From the NCBI GenBank assembly GCA_033296885.1, contig MU863912.1, positions 204,884 through 268,883 of the forward strand: a stretch of DNA of 64,000 nucleotides, in the 5' to 3' direction. Below the pieces are notes generated by a model. The model worked only from the letters and a program-made list of their open reading frames with translations, did no database searches and was not told where the DNA came from. Within the stretch, counting starts at the first letter, position 1; every line of letters begins with the position of its first letter. Below are positions 10,603 to 22,064 of the stretch, one piece after another. Origin of the DNA: Triangularia verruculosa. Taxonomy: Eukaryota; Ascomycota; Sordariomycetes; Sordariales; Podosporaceae. Both the position numbers and the translations under genes were made by a program.

Positions 10603-11882
10603 TCACTGCAGAGGCTTGCGATAGAGCTCCCCTCCGCAGTCCCTTAGCTTCGCAGCCGCCTGCTCCGGCGTAATGTCCCTCTGCGGCTCAGCCATAAGCT
10701 CATACCCAACCAAAAACTTCTTGACTGTCGCAGACCGGAGCAATGGAGGGTAGAAATGCATGTGGAACCAGCTCGTCTCCGCCTCCTCTTCCGTGCAATC
10801 CAGCGGCGCTTGATGGATTCCGGAACCTGTTGAGGTGTCAACAAAAGAAGTCTCTCAAGATTGTCTATCAAGTAGGCAGATGACTTACTGTAAGGAAAAT
10901 TGGTCTCAAACAAATTATCGTACCGTCTCGCCACCTCCTGAATCGCCTCGGCGAACTGCAATCTTTCCTTGTCGTCCAGGTCAACCAAAGCCCGAACGTG
11001 GCGCTTTGAGAGGATGAGGACTTCGAAAGGCCAGACAGCCCACCACGGACAAACAATGACAAACGCATCGTTCTCCCAGACCACCCTTTCTTTCTTCTCC
11101 AGCTCAAGTTTGACGTAGTCACCAAGCAGATGGCGACCAGTGTCGGCCTTGTACTTGCCCATATTAACCAGCTCCTTGCCCGGCTCTTCGGGAAGTGTGC
11201 TCGTCGTCCAGATCTGGCAGTGGGGGTGAGGGTTCGAGCAGCCCATGGCGGCACCCTTGTTCTCAAATATTTGCATGTTCTTGAGTTGGTGCTTAGGGGG
11301 CTCGCCTTCACCGTCTAGGTTTTGGGGAATTGACTCTAAGGCTTGCTTGGCCTGGTCCTTGAGTGGATGGGAGGGGGACAGGTGGCTGGCATAGATGCGG
11401 GTCCAGGTGTTGATGACGGGGACGATCTCTTCAGCGGTCATGTCGGCGAGGGTGGTGTCATGCTTGGCCGAGAAGGTGAGAACGTAGCATCTGCCAGTGA
11501 CAGGGCGGGCCTGAAGGAGGAGAGAGGCAGCATCGTCCTTGTTTGTCTCCGGGTGGTAATCTTGCTGCTCTTCTTTGACCGCGGAGTAGTCATTGACGAA
11601 GGCAAAGGTGTTTTTGTAGTGGGGGTTGCTGTCGCCTTGTGCTCGCTTGTTGCCGGGGCAGAGGTAGCACTTGGGGTCATACTCGGGGAGAGTATTTTTG
11701 GATGGAGTTTCTTGTGCTCCTCTACATGAGGAATCAGCAAGCGTTCTGCTTCGAGTTTTTATGACGGGGAGTTAGGCTTACTGCCATGGTCTCTTGGTTC
11801 GGTGAGGAGAGACCAACAACCAAGACCCAGTGAGCGGGTTGTAGCGGCGATGAGAGATGTCGTTCAGCACTTCGTCTGGCAT
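10603..11882 (-). CDS. GAL7: Galactose-1-phosphate uridylyltransferase
   Basis: Leloir pathway enzyme that swaps UMP between UDP-glucose and galactose-1-phosphate. Exons 11782-11882, 10889-11721 and 10603-10826 give 385 residues, a normal family length. Introns 11722-11781 and 10827-10888 both have GTAAG-type donors, and joining the exons restores WQGAQE and YSSGIHQAP. The catalytic nucleotidyl-acceptor motif is present as NPHPHCQIW, with the His-Pro-His triad. The zinc-type pair CYLCPG lies upstream. The C-terminal segment HMHFYPPLLRS is also family-typical. The start at 11882 gives MPDEVLNDISHRRYNPLTG, matching the conserved family opening. It is divergent from ADA2. Confidence 0.96.
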
Positions 11883-12930
11883 CTTTCCAAGTAAAGTCCT
11901 CCGAGTGTTGGTAAGGTGCAGTTGAGGCAAAGAAAAAAAAGATGCAGTCAAAGTGCTATAAATATGCAGGGTCTGGGATGAGACGAGGTGTTTGCGTCTC
12001 GGAGCTCTCTCAGCATCCGCAGCAAATAACCCCGCGCCCACATTGCTGGGTCGCACTTGCAAGTTTGGCGACAGCACGGGGCGGGGTCACTAGATCACTA
12101 GATGACTTCGACTATCCAGATTCGCAGATTCGGCGCTGTTCCGGCGGTACTAACTAGTGCCGCACTTGTGGCCATTGAGTTCTCACTTTCCGGGATTCAT
12201 TACTGTCAACATCGGATAGCTCTACGAGAAAAGCTCATGGTGCTCCTTCCATGATATACCCTCCAGTCATTCGTTTACAGAGGATGTGAACGTGTCCATA
12301 GTGCTACAGGGATTTCCAATATAAATTGATACGCTCGTGATATCCAACCCCTGGTTGCCTATTCTCTGTCAAAAAAAACCAAGGCTAGATATCAAACAAA
12401 GTCAACAACAAAATGGAGTTTTGGATCTCTACATACCAATTCGGTTTTACGATGGGGACGCCAGATGGGTTATGGTTGTGACATCATGTCCAAACAGTTC
12501 GGGGCAAGGCCATCCAAAAGGTGCACAGACCATCCGGCTGACACATTCTAGGGCCGGTTGATCCTCGGCAGCTTCTCCACAAGGTCCGTGCCCGGCGAAG
12601 GTGGCATTGCGCAGTTGCCTTGTCCGGGATTGACCCTCGATCGCAACATTCAACGTCCTCCACGGCGCGCCGATTCCATCAAATTCCGAGCACTCACCAC
12701 CAAAAGTCATCAAAGTACGCGTCGTATCGGCTTCTTTTCTGTATGTGCAATTCAACACTTGTTTTGCCGTGGATCTTCCGCGTGCCTTGTGGCAGTTTTG
12801 GACATTCTTGAATCCGCTATTGTTCTGCTTGGCCCCTGTCCAATAATCGTCGCTCCACCGACAGACAGCTCTCCGTTCGCATCCGCATCCGCATCGGCGC
12901 GTGCGCCCGCGCCAACCTGTCGCTGCCACA
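11883..12930. other. Divergent region between GAL7 and ADA2
   Basis: About 1 kb that should hold both promoters. The frame of ADA2 exon 2 happens to stay open upstream to 12558, but that stretch lacks ADA2 features and crosses the ADA2 start and intron, so I do not treat it as coding. The minus-strand open frame at 12447-13094 is likewise a chance frame. Confidence 0.5.
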
Positions 12931-14600
12931 ATGGGTGTTATTCGCAAGAAGATTGCTGCCAGAGGCGGCGAAGGCGGTGTCAAATATGTTTGCGACGTTT
13001 GCTCTGCAGACATCACTTCCACTGTAAGCCTTCCCGCTGCCGTACTACCCCGCGATCGCCCGCTCGAGTCGCATGTTGTAACAGTCGAGCGCACCCCAAG
13101 CTAACTGCTCTCTCCCGGCAGGTCCGGATACGATGCGCACACAGTGCTTGCAATGAGTATGATCTATGTGTACAATGTTTTGCCAATGGCTCCTTCAGCG
13201 GTTCCCACCAGCCCGCCACCCACCCCTTCCGCGTTATTGAACAGAACTCCTTCCCCATATTCGACCGCGAATGGGGGGCCGACGAAGAACTGCTGCTCCT
13301 AGAGGGGGCCGAGATATACGGGTTGGGGTCTTGGGCCGACATTGCTGATCACATCGGTGGCTACCGAAGTAAAGACGAGGTTCGGGATCACTATTACAAA
13401 GTTTACATCGAGTCGGAAAATTTCCCGCTTCCCAAACGATGCAGCCCTCACGACATGGAGCTGGCGAACGAGATTTCGAGGGAGGAATTTCAGGCCCGCA
13501 AGAAGCGCAGGATCGAGGAGCGACGAGAAGCGGCAAAGAACGCCCCGGCCCTCCAACCAAAGACGAAGCCCACGGCTAGCGTGCCATCTTGTCACGAAAT
13601 TCAGGGGTACATGCCCGGTCGATTGGAATTCGAGACCGAATACGCCAATGAAGCCGAAGAGGCAGTACAACTCATGCAATTCGATCCCGGCGATGGCATC
13701 AACCCACGAACCGGCGAGCTGGAACCGGAGATGGAGCTCAAGCTTACGGTTATGGAGATCTACAATTGCAGATTAACACAGAGAGCGGAGCGAAAGAAGG
13801 TCATTTTTGAACACAACCTTCTGGATTATCGGGAGAACAGCAAAATAGAGAAGAAGCGGTCAAAGGAGGAGCGGGACCTAGTTAACAAGGCGAAACCGTT
13901 CGCGCGCATGATGAACCGGGTGGATTTCGAGAATTTGTGTCAGGGGCTAATCGACGAACTCAATCTACGGCAAGCCATTGCTCAACTACAAGAATGGCGG
14001 AGCATGCGCATCGGCGACCTCAAAAGCGGCGAGAAATACGAGCAAGAGAAGGCACTGCGGATACAAAAGTCGATACCGATGGGATCTATGGACCGAGACC
14101 GGTTGGCAGCGAACCAGCGCGGCAAGAACCAACCACCACCAGAACCCCCAAGCGGCGCTGCGTTGCTGGTTGCGCCTGAGCTTCCTATTCGGTCGGCAGC
14201 TTCGGTTGGAGGCACCAATGGCGATGCGGCGAATGGAGGGATCAAGCCTGAAGTCAACGGCAATCACGTCAATGGGGGAAGCGTTGTTGTTGCAAACGGC
14301 ACGCCAGCGAAGCATAAATTCGTTGCGCAACCAATCCCAGGCATCCAGCCACTGCCGTTATCTCAAGACAATGCTCCCGATCTGCACCTCTTGACGCCCG
14401 AGGAGGCCAAGCTGTGCGAAACGCTGCGCCTTCAGCCGAAGCCTTACCTTATGATCAAGGAGCAGATCTTGAAGGAGGCCGTCAAAAGCAACGGAAGTCT
14501 CAAGAAGAAGCAGGCCAAAGAAATTTGTAGGCTGGATTCACAAAAGGGAGGCCGAATTTTTGACTTTATGGTGAACGCTGGATGGGTAGTCAAGGCTTGA
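12931..14600 (+). CDS. ADA2: SAGA transcriptional adaptor Ada2
   Basis: Ada2 binds and activates the Gcn5 histone acetyltransferase in SAGA-type coactivators. Exons 12931-13023 and 13122-14600 give 523 residues. The intron 13024-13121 has a GTAAGC donor and a CTAAC branch. Domains in order: a ZZ zinc finger at about 20-70 (CDVC, then C36, C41 and the CVQC pair); a SANT/Myb domain at about 78-130 (DREWGADEELLLLEGAEIYG, later WADIADHIGG); a charged helical middle region; and a C-terminal SWIRM domain at about 435-523, ending in GGRIFDFMVNAGWV. Without the intron the zinc finger would be broken, which supports the splice model. Residues 360-420 are low-complexity and rich in Asn/Gly. Confidence 0.95.
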
Positions 14601-15288
14601 CGTCAGCAGTTTTGATGGTTGTATATATTCACAAGGTTATCATTTTTTGTTTTTCATCGGGGGCTGGGCTACTCTGGCGTTTTTGGTTATGAGCGGGATA
14701 CCACATTGGGAGGACAGCGCGTTTGGGCTGGGAACTGTTAGGATCATTTTGTACTATATGTGGTCTGCATGAGCGGGCATGAATTCAAGAATTATTTTGG
14801 TGTCATTTTGAACCGTTTTGGATTCTGGATTATGATGCGACGGGAGTGGTGGGCAGGACGGACGATGACAGCACGAGGCCAAGCCCTGTCCTTCCTTCCT
14901 TTCGGGAGAACTCACCCCCGCCCGCGCGACACCTCCGTGGGCAGCAATCGATGGACGAATGGTCACACACCTGGGGAGGGATGCTGTCATTGGTCGGAGG
15001 GATGTAGGTGGTTGCCCTGGGGTATTTAAGGCACTCTTTTTTCTTGTTTCCGTCCTTTTCTCCTTTTCCTTTTTATTTTTTTGCTCATTGTGTGTTCTTG
15101 TTTCTCACCTACTCGCTTTGTTCGGTCGGCCACAGCTTTCTTCCCCGCTTTGGCCATTGCACTCCTCCTTCACTGCCGTCTCGTATCTACCACTTGCTGA
15201 TCTTGTCTCGATAGTATTGGCATAATCTCGGGTTGCTCTTGTCATTGTCACGGATTTTTGCCGTTGTCGCTGCTGCCAAAACGACGAA
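14601..15288. other. Intergenic, with CT-rich leader of the next gene
   Basis: No supportable gene. Bases 15030-15180 are strongly pyrimidine-rich, typical of filamentous-fungal core promoters and 5' untranslated regions, and lead into the dehydrogenase gene at 15289. Confidence 0.5.
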
Positions 15289-16469
15289 ATGGCGGACCAC
15301 TCCAAGAACATTGTTTACTTGGTCACTGGAGCGAATAGGGGTATTTACTTACCCCTTTTTTTTTTTCTTGTCAGCCATCTTGGCACCGCAACCCCGCATT
15401 CTTTTCTCTTCCATCTTTCCCCCCCATCTATCCTCCCATAGTTATTTCCCATCCTGACACCCTTTCTAAATCTTTTCATCTTCCTAACCGTCTTTTCCTA
15501 TTATCTTCATCCACCGCGCACGAAGATGTGACCACCCTCACTAACCGATCTCCTCCCGTTGGTAGGAATCGGCCTCGCTGTAATCTACCTCCTCGCCGCC
15601 CGCCCCAACACCACCGTCCTCGCCACCGCCCGCAGCCTACCCACCGACGACGACAACAACCAGTCCTCTGTGTTTTCTTCTATTGTCTGCCACGAAAGCA
15701 GCTCCCTCATCCCGATCCTCCTCGACGAGACCAAACCCGCCATCTCCTCATCCACCCTCCCTGCCCGCCTCTCCTCTGCAGGGATAGAGCACATCAACAT
15801 CGTCATCGCCAACGCAGGCACGGCCACCAACGGGTTTAAATCGGTCTTTGACACTACGGAAGAAGATTACCGTAATGATTTTGAGGTCAATACCCTCGGC
15901 CCGATCAGACTTTTCAAGGGGATTCACGGATTACTCGAGAAAGGGGCCGAGGTGAGTGGGCAGGAAAGTAAATTCGTGGTTGTTGGGAGTTCGGTGGGGA
16001 GTACAGGGGGCTTGGTGACAGCGGAGGGGGAGATGGAAGGGGGGATGTTGGTTTGTGGGAGTTATGGGCTTAGCAAAGCGGGGGTGCAGTGGTGGGTGAT
16101 GAAGTTGAGGGCGGAGTTGAAGGGGAAAGGGGGGGAGGGGAAGGTGGTGGTTGGGGTTGTGCATCCTGGGTGAGTTTTTCTGTCGAAGTAACAGACGTTG
16201 GAGAAAGGTGAAGGGCTGATCATGAGGGTGATTATCTAGATGGGTTAAGACGGAGATGGGGCAGGGTCTGGCGGATGCGGTTGGGTTTCGGGCTGGTCCG
16301 CCGCTGGGTGTGGAGGAGAGTGCGACGGGAGTGGTTGAGCAGGTGAGTTTTTTTGTCACTTGTGATGGATATGGAAGTTGAGATATTGACGTGGAGGCAG
16401 GTTGACAAGTTGACGATGGAGAACTCGGGGCAGTTTTGGAGGTGGGATGGGGGCGTCTTGCCTTGGTAG
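15289..16469 (+). CDS. Short-chain dehydrogenase/reductase (classical SDR)
   Basis: NAD(P)-dependent oxidoreductase of unknown substrate. Exons 15289-15340, 15566-16169, 16240-16342 and 16401-16469 give 275 residues. The first intron is unusually long for this window (225 nt). The cofactor motif TGANRGIG is completed only by splicing exon 1 to exon 2 (residues 13-20). Further motifs are IANAG at about 98-102, the catalytic Ser in VVGSSVGS near 160, and Tyr184-x-x-x-Lys188 in YGLSK. The join of exons 2 and 3 gives HPGWVKTEMG, a typical SDR stretch, and the C-terminus FWRWDGGVLPW matches fungal sniffer-like/CsgA-type SDRs. No signal peptide or membrane segment is seen. The exact reaction cannot be told. 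Confidence 0.9.
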
Positions 16470-18584
16470 GTTTGGCTGGTTGACCTGAGCATGGCGGATG
16501 GATATTGAAGGTAACATGGCTTTGATACGGTCACGTTTGGCATCATCGAGTTTATATCTACGATATTTTTTACTTGGCTTAGAAGAAAACATGGCTCTTT
16601 CTTGGGACGGGATATCTGGCATAAACCTTGGTACCAGGATCTCCAGCTCCCCGACTTGGCGATGAACCCGATGCCCCGGATTGACGTGATTAACAGTGTG
16701 GCTTATGGCGATCAGATTTGCATACTTCGGGTACAAATACCATGGCTTTGCCTGTTCACATTGCCCGTGGCTCATTTTTACAGCTATTGGAGATAGCGTG
16801 GAAATAGCCGTAGGCGTTTGGTGTCGTGCTCAGGCGACTTTTGAGACTCTTGGTGCCTTGTCAGGGGTCCAGGGGTAAGACACTAACACGTTTGAGTGCT
16901 GGTTTGGGGGCTGTTTCTTAGCACCAATGCCCACCATTGAGACAACCTCTGTTGCATGTGGGTTAACTCCAACGTTCGACTTCGGTCAGTTGGCCAAAAG
17001 CAGCTTTGGTGTAGGTTACCTGGCGCAAGTATGCGACTTCCAGTGTCGTTGTTGGTGCTCGGTTTGCATCAGTTTACCCGGTGCGCACTATCAACCCGTG
17101 TCCGACACACATGAATTTAACCATACTAGGCTTCACGATCGGGCATATTTTTCTGGGGACTCGGCGCAAGCATCAGACGAAAAAAGAGCCGGCCGGCGTT
17201 GGACGTTGAGGATGCCAATTGCCAACGCCTTGAAGTGACCGGTAAAACGGTGCACCGGGCCCAGGCAAAAGCTTGTCAGCGGGCATGTGGTCGAGAAACC
17301 GGGTCTCACACCCAAGACCTGCCACCCTATCAATCGTGGGGATCTGCACGCGTACCGTGCCTCAATTGACATCATCACCACTTTTCGCGAGGCGCTCAGA
17401 GTGGTATGGCGGCACTGGGCGGCTAGCCACTTATGCCACCATCCTGCCAGAATAGCCAGGGCAGCACAGATGACGACGACCCTTTGCGCAGCTGCACGAC
17501 CGAGGAGGAGGCGAGACTGATGATACGCCTAACGCTATCGCTAGACGCAGATGCAGATGCAGCTCCGAGGAGCTGGAGAGTGGAGTGAAGCCATGGAGCT
17601 AGCTACCAGCGGGATAGGTGGGGGAGAACACGAGGGGAGAAGCGAACACGAAAGAGGGAGGCTGGTGAGAAGAGGATTTCGTATAGAAATAGAGCATAAC
17701 GCCAGTACGAGGATAATAATGTGAATTGAAGATATGTGCGGATAATTAGAGAAAGAAAGTTTCAAGACGGCGCCGAGCGACACAATTGAAGGCCCGTTTC
17801 CGCAGGCCCCAAACTCGGCCAACCCCACAGTCTTGGACGGGCAGGGTCAGGCAACGGTTACCGGGCCAGAAGCCCAGAACGTGCGAGCAGTGGCGCAGAA
17901 AACCCCACCAGTCCCCCAGTCTGCAGTCTGCACCTGCCCCCTCTGCGCAAGCAAGTTTTTGCGCCGGCGTCTCTTGTGCATCGCTGGGCGTCAAAGGGTC
18001 TTGTTCCATCATTCCATCTCTGTGCTCGACCTGCTCTGGCTTGCTGTGATTTTTTACATTCTTTGCACCTTTTTGGCCATCTTTTGCGGCAGGTTGTTTC
18101 AGTTCCCTGAGCTGCTGTTTTTTTTTTGTGGAGAGCTCCATCTCACCCCCCCTGTCGAACAAGGTCGTCATTGCACCAGCAACCAGGAGACACTCGAGAA
18201 CAGACAGCGCGATATTGCCTGCTCTCGCTACGACAGACGTCTCAACCTGTTCCCACACCTCGGATCATTCCTACGAACACCTTACCTGGCTGGAGACTGC
18301 CCCCTCTCCAGGTCTAGATTCCCGCGAAACACTGTCAATTGCTTGTACCTCGAAATCAGCAAACAATACCTTTGTATATCCAACAAAATAGGAATAGTTC
18401 ATGCCGCTTCCTCCATCGTACCTGATCGCGCAAACCACCTTTTCGAAACGCCTCTTCCAACCATAGTAGCTGCCGCCCCAGACTGCTCGAGAAGGCCAAC
18501 AATAGAAGAAACCTTGGTATCCGAAGCAGCTCAGCGACGGCCGAGTCGTCGCTTGTTGCGCGAACCACCGGCGCAACCCACAAC
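16470..18584. other. 2.1-kb gene-free stretch upstream of the NIPA-like transporter
   Basis: Several overlapping open frames of 60-290 codons exist, including long ones at 17746-18258 (-) and 17833-18696 (+). None shows family motifs. They overlap each other and the transporter's 5' leader, so I read them as chance frames. The 18100-18580 part is probably 5' untranslated region. Confidence 0.5.
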
Positions 18585-21021
18585 ATGGAGCATGCAGCCC
18601 AAGCCCTCGACGATGTACACCAGCTCTACATCCGCGCCGGCGGCGGCGGGCCAGCCCCGGCCGACAGACCCCCCGCGTTCAAAGCAATCGGTATAGGCCT
18701 CGCTATCGGCTCGGGCGCCTTCATCGGTACCTCCTTCGTGCTCAAAAAGGTCGGCCTGCTCCGCGCAAACGAAAAGTACAACGAGGCCGCCGGCGAAGGA
18801 TATGGCTACCTCAAGAATTTCTACTGGTGGGCGGGCATGATCCTGATGATCTTGGGCGAGGGACTCAATTTCGCTGCCTACGCTTTCACCGATGCCATTC
18901 TGGTTACGCCCCTGGGAGCCCTGTCGGTTGTTATCACCACCGTCTTGTCGGCCATCTTTTTGAAGGAGCGGCTGAGCATGGTCGGCAAGGTTGCTTGTTT
19001 TCTGTGTATCGTTGGGTCGGTCGTCATCGTCATGAATGCGCCCCAGACCTCGGCCGTCAAGGATATCCACGACATGCAGAACTTTGTCGTCCATCCACTG
19101 TTCCTAAGCTATGCGGGCGTCGTTATTGTCGGCTGCACTATTGTCGCATTCTGGCTGGGACCAAAGTATGGCGCGAAGAATATGATGGTGTACATTTCCA
19201 TCTGCAGTTGGATCGGTGGACTGAGCGTCGTTGCGACGCAGGGTTTGGGAGCCGCCATTATCGCCCAGGCCGGAGGCACGCCTCAGTTCAATCAGTGGTT
19301 CTTGTATGTGCTGTTGGTCTTTGTTATTGCTACGCTCTTGACTGAGATTATTTACCTCAATGTGAGTTACCCCTTTAATACCCTCAAGAGATTTCTTCCT
19401 CTTATTGTCACCCCTGAACCCGACAGAGTTCTGACACATGATGCAGAAAGCGCTCAACTTGTTTAACGCTGCTTTGGTCACGCCTACCTACTATGTCTAT
19501 TTTACCAGTACCACCATCATCACTTCAGCCATTCTGTTCAGAGGTTTCAAAGGCACGCCGACATCCATCATCACTGTGGTGATGGGGTTCTTGGTCATCT
19601 GCTCTGGTGTTGTTCTCCTGCAGTTGTCCAAATCGGCCAAAGATGTACCAGATACCGCCGTCTTCGCCGGCGATCTTGATCAAATCCAAACTATTGCCGA
19701 ACAGCCGCAGCCCGAAACGGAACCAAAGGCTGATGCCATCAGAGGCGCAGCCGCCATCGTTCGACGTCTCTCGGCTGCGAGACAGAAGATGGAAATGGAG
19801 GAACTTAAACGCTTGCATGAGGAGAAGCTTCAAGAGAGCCTTGCTCCCGTCAGCGAAAACGGAGCTCCGCTATATGAATGGGATGGTCTGCGAAGAAGAC
19901 GCACCGGGACATTCAGCAGCCACCGTACCAGACCTGGCACCGGTATTGGCGTCTCCCCTGCGCCCTCTGGAGCGCCCTTCCTCGCCCCTCCCACCGTTCA
20001 CCCACCACTTGGATGGTCTCGCTTCCCGACCGAGGAAGAGCTCGCAGAGGCCAATAGGCCAGTCTCGCCTGCCCTTTCTAGCATCATGGGCACGATTCGC
20101 AGCCGCGCGCGCTCTGTGCTTCTTCCAGGTCACCCCGACTACAAACCCAATAACGCTTCTACAACAAAGGTGCAAAGCCCAATGCACCCCGTCCAATTGA
20201 CCTCCATAGTAGTGCCAGGTCAGGACCATCCGACCTCGTCGAACCCCTCCGACGACCTCCTCCGCCCTCTTGGGACAAGACAAGCAAGAGCAGGAACATC
20301 AGCTAGCGCCTCAAGTTCCAAACGCCGCGTCCAATTCCCAGAATACGACGAGAGTGACCACCCAATGCCATCACCCCCGACTCCACCACCTCACTCTGCC
20401 CGAAGGCAATTCTCTTTCCAGAACATCTTCAGGAGAAACCAGAACCAAACCATCGACGGCACCCTAGAATCCGGCGGCAGCCCACAACGGTCGGGTCTTG
20501 CTTCGAGGGGGTTCTCCTCCCCACAAGTCCGCATCACAGGTGCCACGGAGGAGGAAAGGCTAGGACTGGTTAAGCCCCACCCTCTAGCCGCCAAGTCGAT
20601 GCCCACACTTCATATCCAAAGATTCTCAGAAGAGGAGGAAGAGGAAGAAGAGAGTGAGGATGATCGACACGAAGAAAAGAGACCGTTTGTGGAGGCGAGC
20701 GAGAAGAAGACGAGGGAGTATGGACATAGTATTACGCAGGGGTATAACAGTCATTCGCCGCCGAGGAAGAATGAAAAGGATGTGGAAAAGGACGAGGTGA
20801 AGGCTTATGAGGAGCGGAGGCAGAGGTTCCATGAGAGGAGGAGCATGGAGGGGGAGAGGCCGAGGGAAAGGAATAGGAGTGGGAGCGGGGGGAGCAGTAG
20901 TGGATCAGGGAGTGGAAGTGGTGGGAAGGGAAGGAGGGGGAGAGCGGACAGCAAACCGCCGCCGCCGCCGACGAATCGTAAGAGGAGTGGGACTGGGGGT
21001 GGGAATGGGGAGTTTATTTGA
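18585..21021 (+). CDS. NIPA-family magnesium transporter with long cytosolic tail
   Basis: NIPA (DUF803) proteins are multi-pass Mg2+ transporters related to the drug/metabolite transporter fold. Exons 18585-19361 and 19447-21021 give 783 residues; the intron 19362-19446 has a GTGAGT donor. Residues 30-340 contain about nine hydrophobic helices. Family-typical stretches are GAFIGTSFVLKKVGLLRA, then FYWWAGMILMILGEGLNFAAY, TPLGALSVVITTVLSAIFL and PTYYVYFTSTTIITSAI. The tail from about 350 to 783 is hydrophilic: Pro/Ser-rich, then Glu-rich around 665, Arg/Glu-rich, and an SGSGSG-type run before the C-terminus. Core family members have about 350-450 residues, so the tail is a large addition, as is common in Pezizomycotina. 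Its role is not evident. Confidence 0.9.
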
Positions 21022-22064
21022 GTTCTTTTCCTTCGCAGTTTTGTTTAGGCGGGGGTGGTGTACTGAGGGAAAAGTGGGCGGTACCCTGAACGGTATATAT
21101 ACATGTCGGATTGAGAGGTCAAATGAACGAACAGAGCAACAACGAACGAACGAACGGACGAAGTAATGATTATACGCGCTCCTTTTTTTTTCTCCTTCTT
21201 TTTTTTACTGGGTCGGGTTATCAAACCCTGCACAGAGAAACAGTACATATGGGAAAAGGGCGTTTTTGTGCAGGCCAAAGATGGGGGAAAGTTTTGGGTA
21301 GGTATCAAAACGGGATGGATTGGGGGGGGCAGTTTGAAGGCAAGCCAAGCAAGCATGATGCGATTTGTCGTTTTTTTGTCAACAACAGGAAAGGAATTGT
21401 AGGATAGGCGCGGATACGCAATGGGGGATAGACTATTTGCTGTTATTGGTGTGCTGGCGGTAGAGACAGGATGGCTTGCTATACACTATAAGCCAAGAAA
21501 GAGGAGTAATATGAACAAAACAAGAGAACCACCTATAAAACACAACTTTCTGTTTCCCCGAATTGCTTGAAGCGCGGAAGTGACTGCAAAGAAAAAGAAT
21601 ATAGGGCTGGTGTATACAGATGCGAACAAGCCCGGGTATCCATCGCTCCTGCTTCCAAAACAGCTCCAAAAGAGAAAAGAAGATCACCGACCCGTCAGCA
21701 TCGACCCGGCCAACGAGCACTGCAGAAGAGCTAGCGTGAGAAGAAACTCGGCTGTCGTGTTGTGGTGGCGAGGGAGATGGTGAAGAGTGGGTGATCCTCA
21801 CTCTGTCCTCCTTCTTTTCGTTTTTATCTCACCGCAACATATCCCCCCAACTGTCGGGGTGTGATCATGTCACAAAGACCGTATATATACCCTCCAAACA
21901 TCCACCCCCTCCACCTTCCAAAATCGCACCATATTTATCCATGTAGTAAGGTAATATCAAACGATATATGAGAATGATCCGCCGAGCGCTTCCACCAACA
22001 AAGGTGAAATTGCGCACCGACTTCATCACCCTCTCTTTCGGGTCCAAGGCTTAACTCCTGTTCG
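21022..22064. other. Convergent intergenic region
   Basis: It lies between the stops of the transporter (+) and exonuclease V (-). It contains a short GAAC/CGAA tetranucleotide run near 21127-21162 and homopolymer T and A tracts. No supportable gene. Confidence 0.5.

Noticed and set aside
12558..13023. Upstream extension of the ADA2 exon 2 frame as coding sequence
   Set aside because: It would bypass the ADA2 start and destroy the zinc finger that the spliced exon 1 provides; the open frame appears to be chance.
17746..18696. Long overlapping frames on both strands upstream of the NIPA-like gene
   Set aside because: They overlap each other, show no family motif, and sit where the 5' leader is expected.
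21127..21162. CRISPR-like or telomeric repeat at the CGAA/GAAC run
   Set aside because: A short tetranucleotide run without spacers; simple sequence only.
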